A DNA stretch of 64,000 bases from contig CAZQKX010000004.1 in NCBI GenBank assembly GCA_964594065.1, positions 33,277 through 97,276 on the forward strand, in the 5' to 3' direction. Source of the stretch: 4572-13 sp964594065. Lineage in GTDB: Bacteria; Planctomycetota; Phycisphaerae; Sedimentisphaerales; Anaerohalosphaeraceae. The translations under genes were made by a program, and so were the position numbers. The notes under the pieces were generated by a model that saw nothing but the letters and a program-made list of their open reading frames with translations, was not told the origin of the DNA and ran no database searches. Positions 1-8,699 of the stretch are shown piece after piece; within the stretch, counting starts at the first letter, position 1, and every line of letters begins with the position of its first letter.

Positions 1-312
1 TGGTTCCTGTCGGATGATGTGACGGCCATTGGCACCGGAGGGGGCACATACGCCATTGATCCGGCAGCAATGAATTGGCTTCGTGTCAGTTCCGCTGCAG
101 AGACGGATATGAATCAACTGGACGCGGATGCGAAAGTGGCGATTGATGAACCGTCTACTTTAGTGTCACAGGCGCCAGATTTGGCCGGAATCACCGGCGG
201 AGGCATCTATATTGAACAGGGTGCTTCCGGACTTGATGAGACGGCATTTATCATCAACGATATCACCTGGCAGCCAAAGAAGCATGTACCGATTATCAGC
301 TGTGATGAATGA
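1..312 (+). CDS. 3' end of a secreted-protein gene (C-terminal domain only)
   Basis: The reading frame is open from the first base of the window to a TGA at 310-312, so this is the last 103 codons of a gene that starts further left. The peptide aligns without gaps to the last 103 residues of the beta-helix protein ending at 5566: both share a block containing NWLRVS, ETDMNQLDADAKVAIDEP and GGG.YIEQG, and both end in a Cys-x-x tail. The domain probably has a beta-sandwich, carbohydrate-binding-like fold. That is inference; I do not recognise the family. It lies 74 bp ahead of the GH86 gene on the same strand, so it is probably part of the same polysaccharide-degradation cluster. The enzyme part of this gene cannot be seen. 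Confidence 0.8.
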   Translation, partial: WFLSDDVTAIGTGGGTYAIDPAAMNWLRVSSAAETDMNQLDADAKVAIDEPSTLVSQAPDLAGITGGGIYIEQGASGLDETAFIINDITWQPKKHVPIISCDE

Positions 313-386
313 ATGTTAATGATAAAAGAGAAACGGATATGAGAGCAACAAAAAGCATTTTGTGCTTTTGGTGAAAGAAGCTAAAT

Positions 387-2783
387 ATGAAAAAAATAAG
401 GAATAAATACATAACACTGACGCTATTTTGTGTTTTATGCTCAGTTTCAACGTCATTCGCGATTCCCGTGGAAGTAGATGTTACACGTCAACGTTCCATT
501 AACGGGCAGCTGACTGTAAACCGCAAGAACCTGTTTAATGTTCATGCGGGCACATCTGGTTTCACATCGGCCCAGCAGCAGTATCTTTATGAAGATCTCG
601 ACGTCTATGCCGGCCGTAGCTTTGGTGTGCAATGGAAAATGAGACAGATCAGTGAGGACACAGGCCGACCGGGATACTGGGACCTGAATCAGATGAACAG
701 TACAATTACCAGCGCATATAACAGTTGGGTGAGTGCCGGAAGTCCGCCACACGACAATACAACCGATAAGATCACTACGAGCCATACCGATACACACTAT
801 CCGTCGGCTGAAGATATTGCGGCGGCACCACCAAACGGATTTCGAACACGGGATCATGATGCAAATGCCGAATTTGTTTCAAAATATATTCAAATGTTCT
901 ATCCACGCATGACGTGGTATGAATTTTCGAACGAAATTAATGGTCAGGCTGATGAACTGGGTACGACTTGGACGGATATCTGCACCCTGGCTAAAACCAT
1001 TGCAGACCGGGTACATGCCGATAGTCTGGGAACAAAGTTTGTCGGATTTGGTGGAAAATGGCCTGCTTTTGAGGTTAATAATTTTGGCATCTGGAACCGC
1101 GATTGGGTACCGTTTATCGATATTGCAGGCGTTTCTATGGATGGCTATTCGGTGCACCTTTATTCCCGTATGGGCCCCAATGCCGAAGCCATTATGGATA
1201 TGATCAACAACTATTCAAAAATCCAGATCGATGAAACCAAGCCATTAATGATTACAGAGTTCGGACATTTGCCGGACATGACCGGCACGCTGGAAGAAAA
1301 AATGTGGCAGAATATTCGAGGTCAGAATTCCTTCTTCTTCCAGTTTTTGGAACGAGGCGGGCTGATGGGACGAAGCATTCCTTTCAATACAGCTTCCAAT
1401 CCAACCTGGGCCAGCGCCATGCTGGTAGAGGAACCAGTGGGAAGCGGAACTTATGTGTGGTCGGACATGATCAAGTTGTACGAATTTTGGAAGGATTTCC
1501 GGGGAGAACGCCTTGAAGTTTCATCAGGCGATCCCGATGTGCTGGCTCATGCCTTGCAGGATGGAAGTACTGTGCGTTTTGCAATGTATAACACATTGGA
1601 TTCTTCTGTTGATGTTGAACCGGATTATTTAACCGGCGATGCAACGATCAACTCCGCCCAAATTTCCCGTTTGTATTGGGGTGGTACTTCTACAGATATA
1701 ATAACTGATGCCTATTTTAATCCGGTGACGACTCCGCTGACCTTAAGTGGTTATGAAGCGGTCATTCTTACACTGAATCTCTCCGGCGTGCCCTCCGGTC
1801 AGACAGAGAATGAAAAATTGAGTTATTTCGGTGATTCAATGATTCAGCCAATCTCAGCCAGTACACCGATCACGATTAACATGAATGGATTGGATACCTC
1901 AAAGAACATGCTGAAAGCGCGTTTGCGGCTTTCGGCCGGGAATATAACATCATGGTTTCCATCATCGATCCTGGTGAATGGAACGCCGGTAACCATGCCG
2001 ACTGATCAAATGAGCAGTCCCACCGAAAATCTTAGGGCCTATGAAGTCGAGGTTCCGGTAGAAGTGCTCTCTTTGAACAATGTGATTTCGGTGACATATG
2101 CTACCGGTGGCGGACATCTGGCAGGTGCCGTGATGGATATAACCTATGGTGTTGCACCAATTCATACACCCTACTCGGGTACGCCCATTAGTCTGCCCGG
2201 AAAGTTGCAAGCCGAAGAATACGATCTGGGTAACAATGGTGTTGCTTATTATGATACGACCGCCGGCAATAACGGGGGCGACTTCCGCAGCGATGATGTC
2301 GATATCACAGACCAATACGGTGGATACGTTGTTGCCTGGGTTACTGAAGAAGAATGGCTCAAATATACCGTTGATGCCGCCGCCGGAACATACGATATTA
2401 CAGTCCGAGCATCGACCGGTATTACCAACCGTAACGTAACACTGACCCTTGATGGAAATGTACTCGGCAGCATCAATATTCCAAACATGGGTTGGTCCAC
2501 ATTTGGCGCTGCTACTCTGACGGATGTTGTGATTCCGGCGACAAGTTCAGGCATCCTTCAGTTGACTTTCAACGGAGGCGTCAATGTTGACTGGATTGAT
2601 TTCACCCTCCTGAAAGGAGATGTCGATTTCAGCGGCACTGTTGGCAGTGATGATTTGTATCTCCTGGCATCTCAGTGGCTAAGTGATTGTCTTGTAGAAG
2701 AGGCTTGTGCCGACCTGGATTACAGCGGCAAAGTCGATTACTCTGACTTCACGATTCTGTCAGGCGGATGGATGATGCCGTAG
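387..2783 (+). CDS. Secreted GH86-type beta-agarase/porphyranase with CBM6 and dockerin
   Basis: A 798-residue exported enzyme. Residues 1-25 form a Sec signal peptide. The catalytic part (about 28-590) has hallmarks of GH86 beta-agarases/beta-porphyranases: an N-terminal strand with VDVTRQR, the segment LDVYAGRSFG, the motif WYEFSNEING whose Glu (about 183) fits the acid/base, and LMITEFGH whose Glu (about 291) fits the nucleophile. GH86 enzymes cut beta-1,4 bonds in agar or porphyran. Residues about 595-742 form a CBM6 module (QAEEYD and VDWIDF ends) and 743-798 a two-repeat dockerin-like tail (DVDFSGTVGSDD and DLDYSGKVDYSD) ending WMMP. The start is ATG, about 80 bp after the previous gene. 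No cohesin or scaffoldin is in the window, so the dockerin may serve cell-surface or extracellular attachment. The family is fairly sure; agar versus porphyran specificity is open. Confidence 0.85.
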   Translation: MKKIRNKYITLTLFCVLCSVSTSFAIPVEVDVTRQRSINGQLTVNRKNLFNVHAGTSGFTSAQQQYLYEDLDVYAGRSFGVQWKMRQISEDTGRPGYWDLNQMNSTITSAYNSWVSAGSPPHDNTTDKITTSHTDTHYPSAEDIAAAPPNGFRTRDHDANAEFVSKYIQMFYPRMTWYEFSNEINGQADELGTTWTDICTLAKTIADRVHADSLGTKFVGFGGKWPAFEVNNFGIWNRDWVPFIDIAGVSMDGYSVHLYSRMGPNAEAIMDMINNYSKIQIDETKPLMITEFGHLPDMTGTLEEKMWQNIRGQNSFFFQFLERGGLMGRSIPFNTASNPTWASAMLVEEPVGSGTYVWSDMIKLYEFWKDFRGERLEVSSGDPDVLAHALQDGSTVRFAMYNTLDSSVDVEPDYLTGDATINSAQISRLYWGGTSTDIITDAYFNPVTTPLTLSGYEAVILTLNLSGVPSGQTENEKLSYFGDSMIQPISASTPITINMNGLDTSKNMLKARLRLSAGNITSWFPSSILVNGTPVTMPTDQMSSPTENLRAYEVEVPVEVLSLNNVISVTYATGGGHLAGAVMDITYGVAPIHTPYSGTPISLPGKLQAEEYDLGNNGVAYYDTTAGNNGGDFRSDDVDITDQYGGYVVAWVTEEEWLKYTVDAAAGTYDITVRASTGITNRNVTLTLDGNVLGSINIPNMGWSTFGAATLTDVVIPATSSGILQLTFNGGVNVDWIDFTLLKGDVDFSGTVGSDDLYLLASQWLSDCLVEEACADLDYSGKVDYSDFTILSGGWMMP
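2172..2783 (+). repeat. CBM6-dockerin cassette, copy 1
   Basis: This 612-bp 3' segment of the GH86 gene matches the 612-bp 3' segment of the gene ending at 8538, from the linker beginning YSGTP to the final WMMP. No length difference is apparent, and similarity is high at both DNA and protein level. It encodes one CBM6 module and both dockerin half-repeats. Equal length and DNA-level similarity suggest a recent duplication or gene conversion of the whole cassette. Confidence 0.85.
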
Positions 2784-2806
2784 AGATGATTTAAATGGGA
2801 GGGATT

Positions 2807-5566
2807 GTGAACGTCTTAAAAGTCTCACTAATGTCAATAATAGTAACAGTTTCCGGATTCTGTTTCGGCCGTGATGTTTATGTGGCCAAAACCGGTAACG
2901 ATTCCAATCCGGGCACATTAACCAATCCCTATTTGACCATCGGCAAGGCCGCAGGTGTTGCCGTCGCCGGTGATGTTGTACATATTCGTCAGGGAATTTA
3001 CGAAGAAACATTAACACCTGCTAATACCGGGATGGCAGACAGCCCTATCATTTTTCAGGCCTATGCCGGTGAAGATGTTATGATTACGGCCATGCAGCCC
3101 TTAAGCGGTTGGACGCTGGATTCCAGCTCTGTTTACAAAACGACTGTAGACTGGGACCTGGGACAGAAGAATTTTGTGGTGAATGGCGAAACGGCATGCG
3201 ATCTTGCTCGATGGCCCAATAATACTGACGGGGATCTTTGGACGCAAAATGGCCTTATCAATACTGGCGGCAGTGACGGAACTCTTATTTATGATGAGTA
3301 TCTGGACTATGCACCCGGCATCCCTGATCTGATGTGGGAAGACGGTGGCTCGCTATATTTTTACAGCCATCGTCCCGGCGGCGGATGGTTAACGTGGCGA
3401 GCTTTTATTAAGTCCAGTACAACTACGCGGGTAACCTTTGATTTAGATAAAAATCCGGAATGGATCCGTACGTATCATCCGCCGTATATGTGGAGTATCG
3501 GAGGTGATTTCTGGTTGCAGGGAATCAAAGATGCATTGGACTATCAGAACGAATGGTACTTGGATCCCAATACTTTAGAATTATTTGTTCAGATTCCGGG
3601 CGGTGGCGGGCCCGCTGATGGCCAGATCTCGATGAGAAAACGTGACCTGACGATTGATTTAGGGAATAAAAATTATATCGAAATCAGAAACTTGAAAGTC
3701 TATGGCGGCAGTATTGAAATCGCCGGTTCGAACAACATTCTTTTTGGTGTTACCAGTCTCTATGGAAACTGGCACCTTGGAATCGTCACCGGTATACGCG
3801 CGGGCAGCCAAAGTGTCTATCTGGGCGGATCCAATAATACCGTTCAGGAGTGTGAGATTGCCTATGGTGCAGGAACCGGGATTTGGGATAACGGCATTAA
3901 TAACCTGATACTGAATTCTTATATTCATGATTTTGATTACCTGGGCGACTATAGTGCGATCATTTTGGCTTCATCCTGGACCGGTGGGAATAGTACTCGA
4001 TTAATCGGCAATACGATCGCCCGTGGGGGCCGGGATGCGCTCAATATGGGAACGAAAAATTGTGAAATAGCATACAACGATATTTCGCAGTGTGCCTTGG
4101 TCGCGGATGATTGCGGTCTGTTTTATAACAATGGAGGACCTAAAAATATAGAAATCCATCATAACTGGTTTCATGATGCATATTCAAGTGGAACAAAATA
4201 CAAAGCTTGCGGAATCTATTTAGACAATAGTTCAAATGGATATAGTGTTCATCATAATGTCGTATGGAACACAGAATGGTCGAGTGTACAAATAAATAAG
4301 AATGGTACTGATTTAGATATTTTCAATAATACGCTTTGGAACGGTTCCGCTGTTATGGGAACATACCTTCCGGCATTTACAGATGTGAGGGTCTGGAATA
4401 ATCTGTCTGATGACAGCAATTGGTCACCTGAAGCAGATAATCAAAATAACTTAACGGTGTCTACTAATCCGTTTATGGATAGTGCCAATGGCGACTTTCG
4501 ATTAAATGCGGGCACAACTCCAATTGATTATGGAAGAGAAATCACGGGGATAACCGATGGATTCGTGGGGGCTAATCCGGATGCAGGTGCCTATGAGTTC
4601 GGAGGATACGACTGGCTCGCAGGCGCTGATTACAAACATAATCCCTGGTTTGACTGCTGTGATCCGAACAGTTTGTTAATGGCAGATATCTCAGGCCCCT
4701 CCAATCTGCCTGATTGTACAGTTGACATGTATGATCTGGCAGCTTTGGCAATCAACTGGTTAACAGTTTGCGGAGAACCGGGTTATTGGATTTCAGAGAT
4801 TATCGATGATTGTGTTATTAATACGGTCGATTTCTCTCAAATGGCTGCAGAATGGAAGTGCTCAGAAGTTGTTGTGAATGCCCCAATTATATTCGAACCA
4901 TTTATCGCTAAAACGACCGTGAATGAGACTTTTTGTAATTACTCTATGGAATCACCCGATCAAATGGGCGCCAGTGGATTAACCTGGGGCGGTTATACGC
5001 AAGCATCAGCCAATGTTTGGCAAGCCAATGTGACGATTCAAAGTGTTAATGAACGAATTACCCTTTATGCCGATAATACGGACCATGCTTCAAGAAGCGC
5101 CAATTATCATGGCACCTATCTTTATACGATTTTTAACATATCCGGAGGCACAGTGCCGGAAATAACCATGCCCCTGGAAACCATTGAAATGTATGTTAGA
5201 GCAGCCGCTCCGGGTCAGCAGTTACGCTGGCTGCTGCGCGATGATCAGGGGCAATGGTTTCTCTCTGACGATACGACGACGATTGATATAACAGAAATGA
5301 CTTATATAATTGCCCCGGCAGATATGAACTGGCTCCGAGTCAGCACTGCGGCCGAAACGGACATGAATCAACTGGATGCAGATGCTAAAGTTGCGATTGA
5401 TGAGCCGGCAACCTTATCTTCTCAAATTCCTGATTTAACGAAAATAACCGGTGGCGGTTTTTATATTGAGCAAGGCGCAGTGGGTACTGATGCCTCAGTG
5501 CTGGTGATCAATGACATATTATGGAAGCCGGAAATCAATGTTCCCATTCTAAGCTGTGGTAATTAG
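2807..5566 (+). CDS. Secreted right-handed beta-helix protein with internal dockerin-like segment
   Basis: About 919 residues. GTG at 2807 is preferred over ATG at 2795 because GGGAGGG (2797-2803) precedes it and the product then aligns with the start of the paralogue at 5617 (M/V-N-x-L-K-V). A short signal peptide leads to a DUF1565-like cap (DVYVAKTGNDSNPGT). A right-handed parallel beta-helix of pectate-lyase/polysaccharidase type then covers roughly residues 280-540, with repeated asparagine-rich rungs. A degenerate dockerin-like region (about 625-690, with ALAINWL and MAAEWKC) follows. The last 220 residues form a domain whose final 103 residues recur at the left window edge. It is probably a glycoside hydrolase or lyase acting on the same algal polysaccharide, but I see no diagnostic catalytic residues and assign no family. 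It starts 23 bp after the GH86 gene. Confidence 0.8.
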   Translation: MNVLKVSLMSIIVTVSGFCFGRDVYVAKTGNDSNPGTLTNPYLTIGKAAGVAVAGDVVHIRQGIYEETLTPANTGMADSPIIFQAYAGEDVMITAMQPLSGWTLDSSSVYKTTVDWDLGQKNFVVNGETACDLARWPNNTDGDLWTQNGLINTGGSDGTLIYDEYLDYAPGIPDLMWEDGGSLYFYSHRPGGGWLTWRAFIKSSTTTRVTFDLDKNPEWIRTYHPPYMWSIGGDFWLQGIKDALDYQNEWYLDPNTLELFVQIPGGGGPADGQISMRKRDLTIDLGNKNYIEIRNLKVYGGSIEIAGSNNILFGVTSLYGNWHLGIVTGIRAGSQSVYLGGSNNTVQECEIAYGAGTGIWDNGINNLILNSYIHDFDYLGDYSAIILASSWTGGNSTRLIGNTIARGGRDALNMGTKNCEIAYNDISQCALVADDCGLFYNNGGPKNIEIHHNWFHDAYSSGTKYKACGIYLDNSSNGYSVHHNVVWNTEWSSVQINKNGTDLDIFNNTLWNGSAVMGTYLPAFTDVRVWNNLSDDSNWSPEADNQNNLTVSTNPFMDSANGDFRLNAGTTPIDYGREITGITDGFVGANPDAGAYEFGGYDWLAGADYKHNPWFDCCDPNSLLMADISGPSNLPDCTVDMYDLAALAINWLTVCGEPGYWISEIIDDCVINTVDFSQMAAEWKCSEVVVNAPIIFEPFIAKTTVNETFCNYSMESPDQMGASGLTWGGYTQASANVWQANVTIQSVNERITLYADNTDHASRSANYHGTYLYTIFNISGGTVPEITMPLETIEMYVRAAAPGQQLRWLLRDDQGQWFLSDDTTTIDITEMTYIIAPADMNWLRVSTAAETDMNQLDADAKVAIDEPATLSSQIPDLTKITGGGFYIEQGAVGTDASVLVINDILWKPEINVPILSCGN

Positions 5567-5616
5567 AAGTTATCTTTATATAAATCGACTAAGACATAAA
5601 TAACAAAGGATAGAAT

Positions 5617-8538
5617 ATGAATACGTTAAAAGTAACGTTATTAATAATAATTGCTGTTTCAGGAGTATCTTTCGGCCGTGATATCTATGTAGCCAAAACC
5701 GGAAACGATTCCAATCCGGGTACATTGACCAATCCCTATTTGACAATTGGCAAAGCAGCAAGTGAAGCAGTAGCCGGTGATGTATGTTACATACGTGAGG
5801 GTACTTACAAAGAAACGCTCAGTCCGGTAAACTCAGGTACGTCAAGCAATCCTATTGTTTTTCAAGCATATCAGTATGAACAGGTCGTTATCTCCGCTGT
5901 TAATGAAATTACCGGGTGGACTCAGCATTCAGGTTCGATATACAAAGCCCCCGTTCAGATGGCACTGAATGAACAGAACATGCTCTATTGTGACGGCCAG
6001 AGAATGGATCTGGCACGCTGGCCAAACAATGCTGATGGCAACCTCTATACCCTCGAAGCCGAGCTTGTTCTCAGTGGTTCAGCCTCACATATTGAAGCCG
6101 CTCAAGTACTAAACATTGACTGGACAGGCGGCTATATCTGGTATCTGGGGGCACACTCCGGGACCAGCTGGACCCGGCCGATTACATCCACAACCAGCAC
6201 AGAAGTACATTATGAAGCTGTCGATATTACAGATTGGCCGTTTGATCCTCACAATCCCACGGTATGGCGTAACGGTAACCGGGGCCGTTTCTTTCTGTTC
6301 AATGCACTCGGTGCCTTGGATATACCAGGCGAATGGTATTACTCACCGACAGAGCAGATGCTCTATTTTCGTGCGCCTGATGATATCAATCCCAATCAAA
6401 CAACGACAGAATTTGCGGCACTCCAATATACCATGGATATATTGCAGGACTATATCCATGTAGATAGTATTGATGCATTTGGTGGTTCAATTCATATCGC
6501 AGGCGATCACTGCATTGTTCGCAACGGTCATTTTATCCATTGCCTTCAGCGGCTGGATGAATTGGACAATACGGATGCTCAAGTAGGTGCAGGTGCAGTA
6601 GTAATCGATGCGAGTTATGTGACGGTAGAGAACAATATCATTGAGTATAGCTCTGCCAACGGGATTGTCACTTCCGGTGCCTGGAAAGGTTATACCGATG
6701 CGCTGATTAGAAATAATATTATTCGGTACGTCAACACGATTGCAATTCACTCCAGCGGAGTTCGCGCCAACTATCCGAGCACCCGGATCCTGAACAATAC
6801 CATTCAAAGCTGCGGCCGCGATGGTATCGTGAACTTTGGTGTAGACAGTGAGATCGCCTATAACGATGTGTCTGAATGTATGCTCCTTAATAATGATGGC
6901 GGTGTTTTATATACAGTAGGCAATGAACTCCTTAAAAACACGGAGATCCATCACAATTGGTTCCATGACAGCATCGGCCCTGACTATGCGGACGGCCGGG
7001 CCGCTGGTGTGTACCTCGATAATGGCAGCCGCGGCTATGTTGTCCACCACAATGTGATTTGGAACGTGACCTGGTCCGCGCTGCAAGCCAACTGGTACAA
7101 TACCCACATCGATTTCTTCAACAATAGTGTATGGGATGTCGGCGCATTCGTCGGACGCTGGGCCAATGGGTATCCGGTGGGTGACAATCGTGTCTGGAAC
7201 AATGTCAGCAATGTCGGCCCGTTTACTGTCCCCGATTTCCCAGCCAGCACAGCGACCAATATCCTCACGACAACCTCTCCCTTTGTGGATGTAGCCAATG
7301 GGGATTTTCGCCTGACGTCCGGGTCTAGCCCGATTGACGCCGGCACGGTCATTACCGGTATTACCGATGGTTATGTCGGTTCCGCTCCGGATGTTGGTGC
7401 CTATGAATATGGAGGTGAAGATTGGGTCGCCGGTGCAAATATCACCATTTCAAATACTCCTTACGGCGGCAGTCCGGCAACTATTCCCGGCAAAATCGAA
7501 GCCGAGGAATACGATGTGGGCGGCGAAGGGGTTGCTTATTATGACACAACAGCTGGCAATGCAGGCGGAGAGGTCAGAACAGATGATGTCGATATTGAAG
7601 CGCGTGACGGAGGTTACACTGTTGGCTGGATCGCCGATGGCGAATGGCTGGAATACACAGTCAATGCCACAACCGGCACCTATGATTTAACGGCTCGTGT
7701 TGCCTCTACCAACAGTGCCGCTTCCTTTAATGTATCCCTGAGCGGCAACCAGATCGCAACAGTGAATGTGCCCGACACCACAGATTGGGGGCAATTTGAA
7801 GATGTGGTTGTTCCGGATATTTTTATTACCGGCGACGATGATGTGATCCTGCGGATTGAATTCTCCTGTCCCAGCGGCGGCCTGAATCTGAACTGGATCG
7901 AATTTACACAGATACCTTCATCGCCGTACTCGGGCACGCCCAGCAGCCTGCCCGGAAAGCTGCAAGCCGAAGAATACGATCTGGGCGGTGAAGGGATTGC
8001 CTATCATGATACCACCGCCGGCAACACCGGAAACGATTTCCGCACCGATGACGTAGACATTACTGACCAATACGGCGGACACGTGCTTGCCTGGACTAAC
8101 GAAGAAGAATGGCTTAAATATACTGTCAATGCGGCAGCCGGGACGTACGATATTACAGTTCGGGCATCGACCGGTATTACCAACCGCAATGTAACACTGA
8201 CCCTTGACGGCAATGTTTTAGGGACTATCAATATTCCTAATATGGGTTGGTCCACATTCGGAGGTGTTACCCTGGCGGATGTTGTGATTCCGGCGACAAG
8301 CTCAGGTATCCTTCAACTGAATTTCAATGGAGGTGTCAACATTGACTGGATCGATTTTACGCTCCTGAAGGGTGATGTCAATTTTAGCGGAGCAATCACA
8401 ATTGATGATCTAACTATTTTGGCGTCTCAATGGCTGACTGATTGTCTTGTCGAGTCCGTCTGTGCCGATGTGGATTACAGCGGCAAAGTCGATCTGTCTG
8501 ACTTCGAGATATTGTCGGCCGGATGGATGATGCCTTAG
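5617..8538 (+). CDS. Secreted right-handed beta-helix protein with two CBM6 modules and dockerin
   Basis: 973 residues with signal peptide 1-19 and AAAGGA ahead of the ATG. The N-terminal 60 residues are nearly the same as in the preceding beta-helix gene (VYVAKTGNDSNPGTLTNPYL). The beta-helix spans roughly residues 100-590, with rungs such as IEYNDV-like and HHNWFHDS segments also seen in the neighbour. CBM6 module 1 covers about 614-766, CBM6 module 2 about 769-915, and the dockerin pair 916-973 (DVNFSGAITIDD and DVDYSGKVDLSD). The second CBM6 plus dockerin is the duplicated cassette. Two tandem CBM6 modules point to binding of a polymeric glycan, often agarose or xylan in this family. The enzyme class is unassigned; hydrolase or lyase activity is inferred from the fold and neighbours. 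It is the last gene of the cluster. Confidence 0.82.
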   Translation: MNTLKVTLLIIIAVSGVSFGRDIYVAKTGNDSNPGTLTNPYLTIGKAASEAVAGDVCYIREGTYKETLSPVNSGTSSNPIVFQAYQYEQVVISAVNEITGWTQHSGSIYKAPVQMALNEQNMLYCDGQRMDLARWPNNADGNLYTLEAELVLSGSASHIEAAQVLNIDWTGGYIWYLGAHSGTSWTRPITSTTSTEVHYEAVDITDWPFDPHNPTVWRNGNRGRFFLFNALGALDIPGEWYYSPTEQMLYFRAPDDINPNQTTTEFAALQYTMDILQDYIHVDSIDAFGGSIHIAGDHCIVRNGHFIHCLQRLDELDNTDAQVGAGAVVIDASYVTVENNIIEYSSANGIVTSGAWKGYTDALIRNNIIRYVNTIAIHSSGVRANYPSTRILNNTIQSCGRDGIVNFGVDSEIAYNDVSECMLLNNDGGVLYTVGNELLKNTEIHHNWFHDSIGPDYADGRAAGVYLDNGSRGYVVHHNVIWNVTWSALQANWYNTHIDFFNNSVWDVGAFVGRWANGYPVGDNRVWNNVSNVGPFTVPDFPASTATNILTTTSPFVDVANGDFRLTSGSSPIDAGTVITGITDGYVGSAPDVGAYEYGGEDWVAGANITISNTPYGGSPATIPGKIEAEEYDVGGEGVAYYDTTAGNAGGEVRTDDVDIEARDGGYTVGWIADGEWLEYTVNATTGTYDLTARVASTNSAASFNVSLSGNQIATVNVPDTTDWGQFEDVVVPDIFITGDDDVILRIEFSCPSGGLNLNWIEFTQIPSSPYSGTPSSLPGKLQAEEYDLGGEGIAYHDTTAGNTGNDFRTDDVDITDQYGGHVLAWTNEEEWLKYTVNAAAGTYDITVRASTGITNRNVTLTLDGNVLGTINIPNMGWSTFGGVTLADVVIPATSSGILQLNFNGGVNIDWIDFTLLKGDVNFSGAITIDDLTILASQWLTDCLVESVCADVDYSGKVDLSDFEILSAGWMMP
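7927..8538 (+). repeat. CBM6-dockerin cassette, copy 2
   Basis: Second copy of the 612-bp module described at 2172-2783. The two copies keep the same start (YSGTP) and end (WMMP) and stay in register throughout. The other CBM6 module in this gene (about 7459-7920) is clearly more distant, so only the terminal cassette was copied or converted recently. Confidence 0.85.
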
Positions 8539-8605
8539 GATCAATGACCGACAGATTATGCAGCAATGATAGAAGCGAAACAATGGTTCCATTTCCAGTA
8601 ATTAA

Positions 8606-8689
8606 TGCAATGGTGTAGATATAGACAAAAGCCAGACAGTCAACATTGACGACTTTTATCTTTTCTACAATGCAGGTCAGAGGCCTTAA
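8606..8689 (+). pseudogene. Orphan dockerin half-repeat (gene remnant)
   Basis: Just after the beta-helix gene, a 27-codon open stretch ends in TAA at 8687-8689 and reads GVDIDKSQTVNIDDFYLFYN plus a short tail. It holds a complete dockerin calcium loop (Asp at positions 1 and 3, Ser at 5, Val at 8, Asp at 12) followed by the usual aromatic helix. It has no start codon or ribosome site of its own, and a stop codon (8603-8605) lies just upstream in frame. It looks like the 3' end of a lost dockerin gene. Chance resemblance is possible but unlikely given the location and strand. Confidence 0.5.
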
Positions 8690-8699
8690 ATATAGTCGA

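Noticed and set aside
2795..2806. ATG start for the first beta-helix protein
   Set aside because: The Shine-Dalgarno-like GGGAGGG lies inside this extension, and the paralogue alignment begins at GTG 2807.
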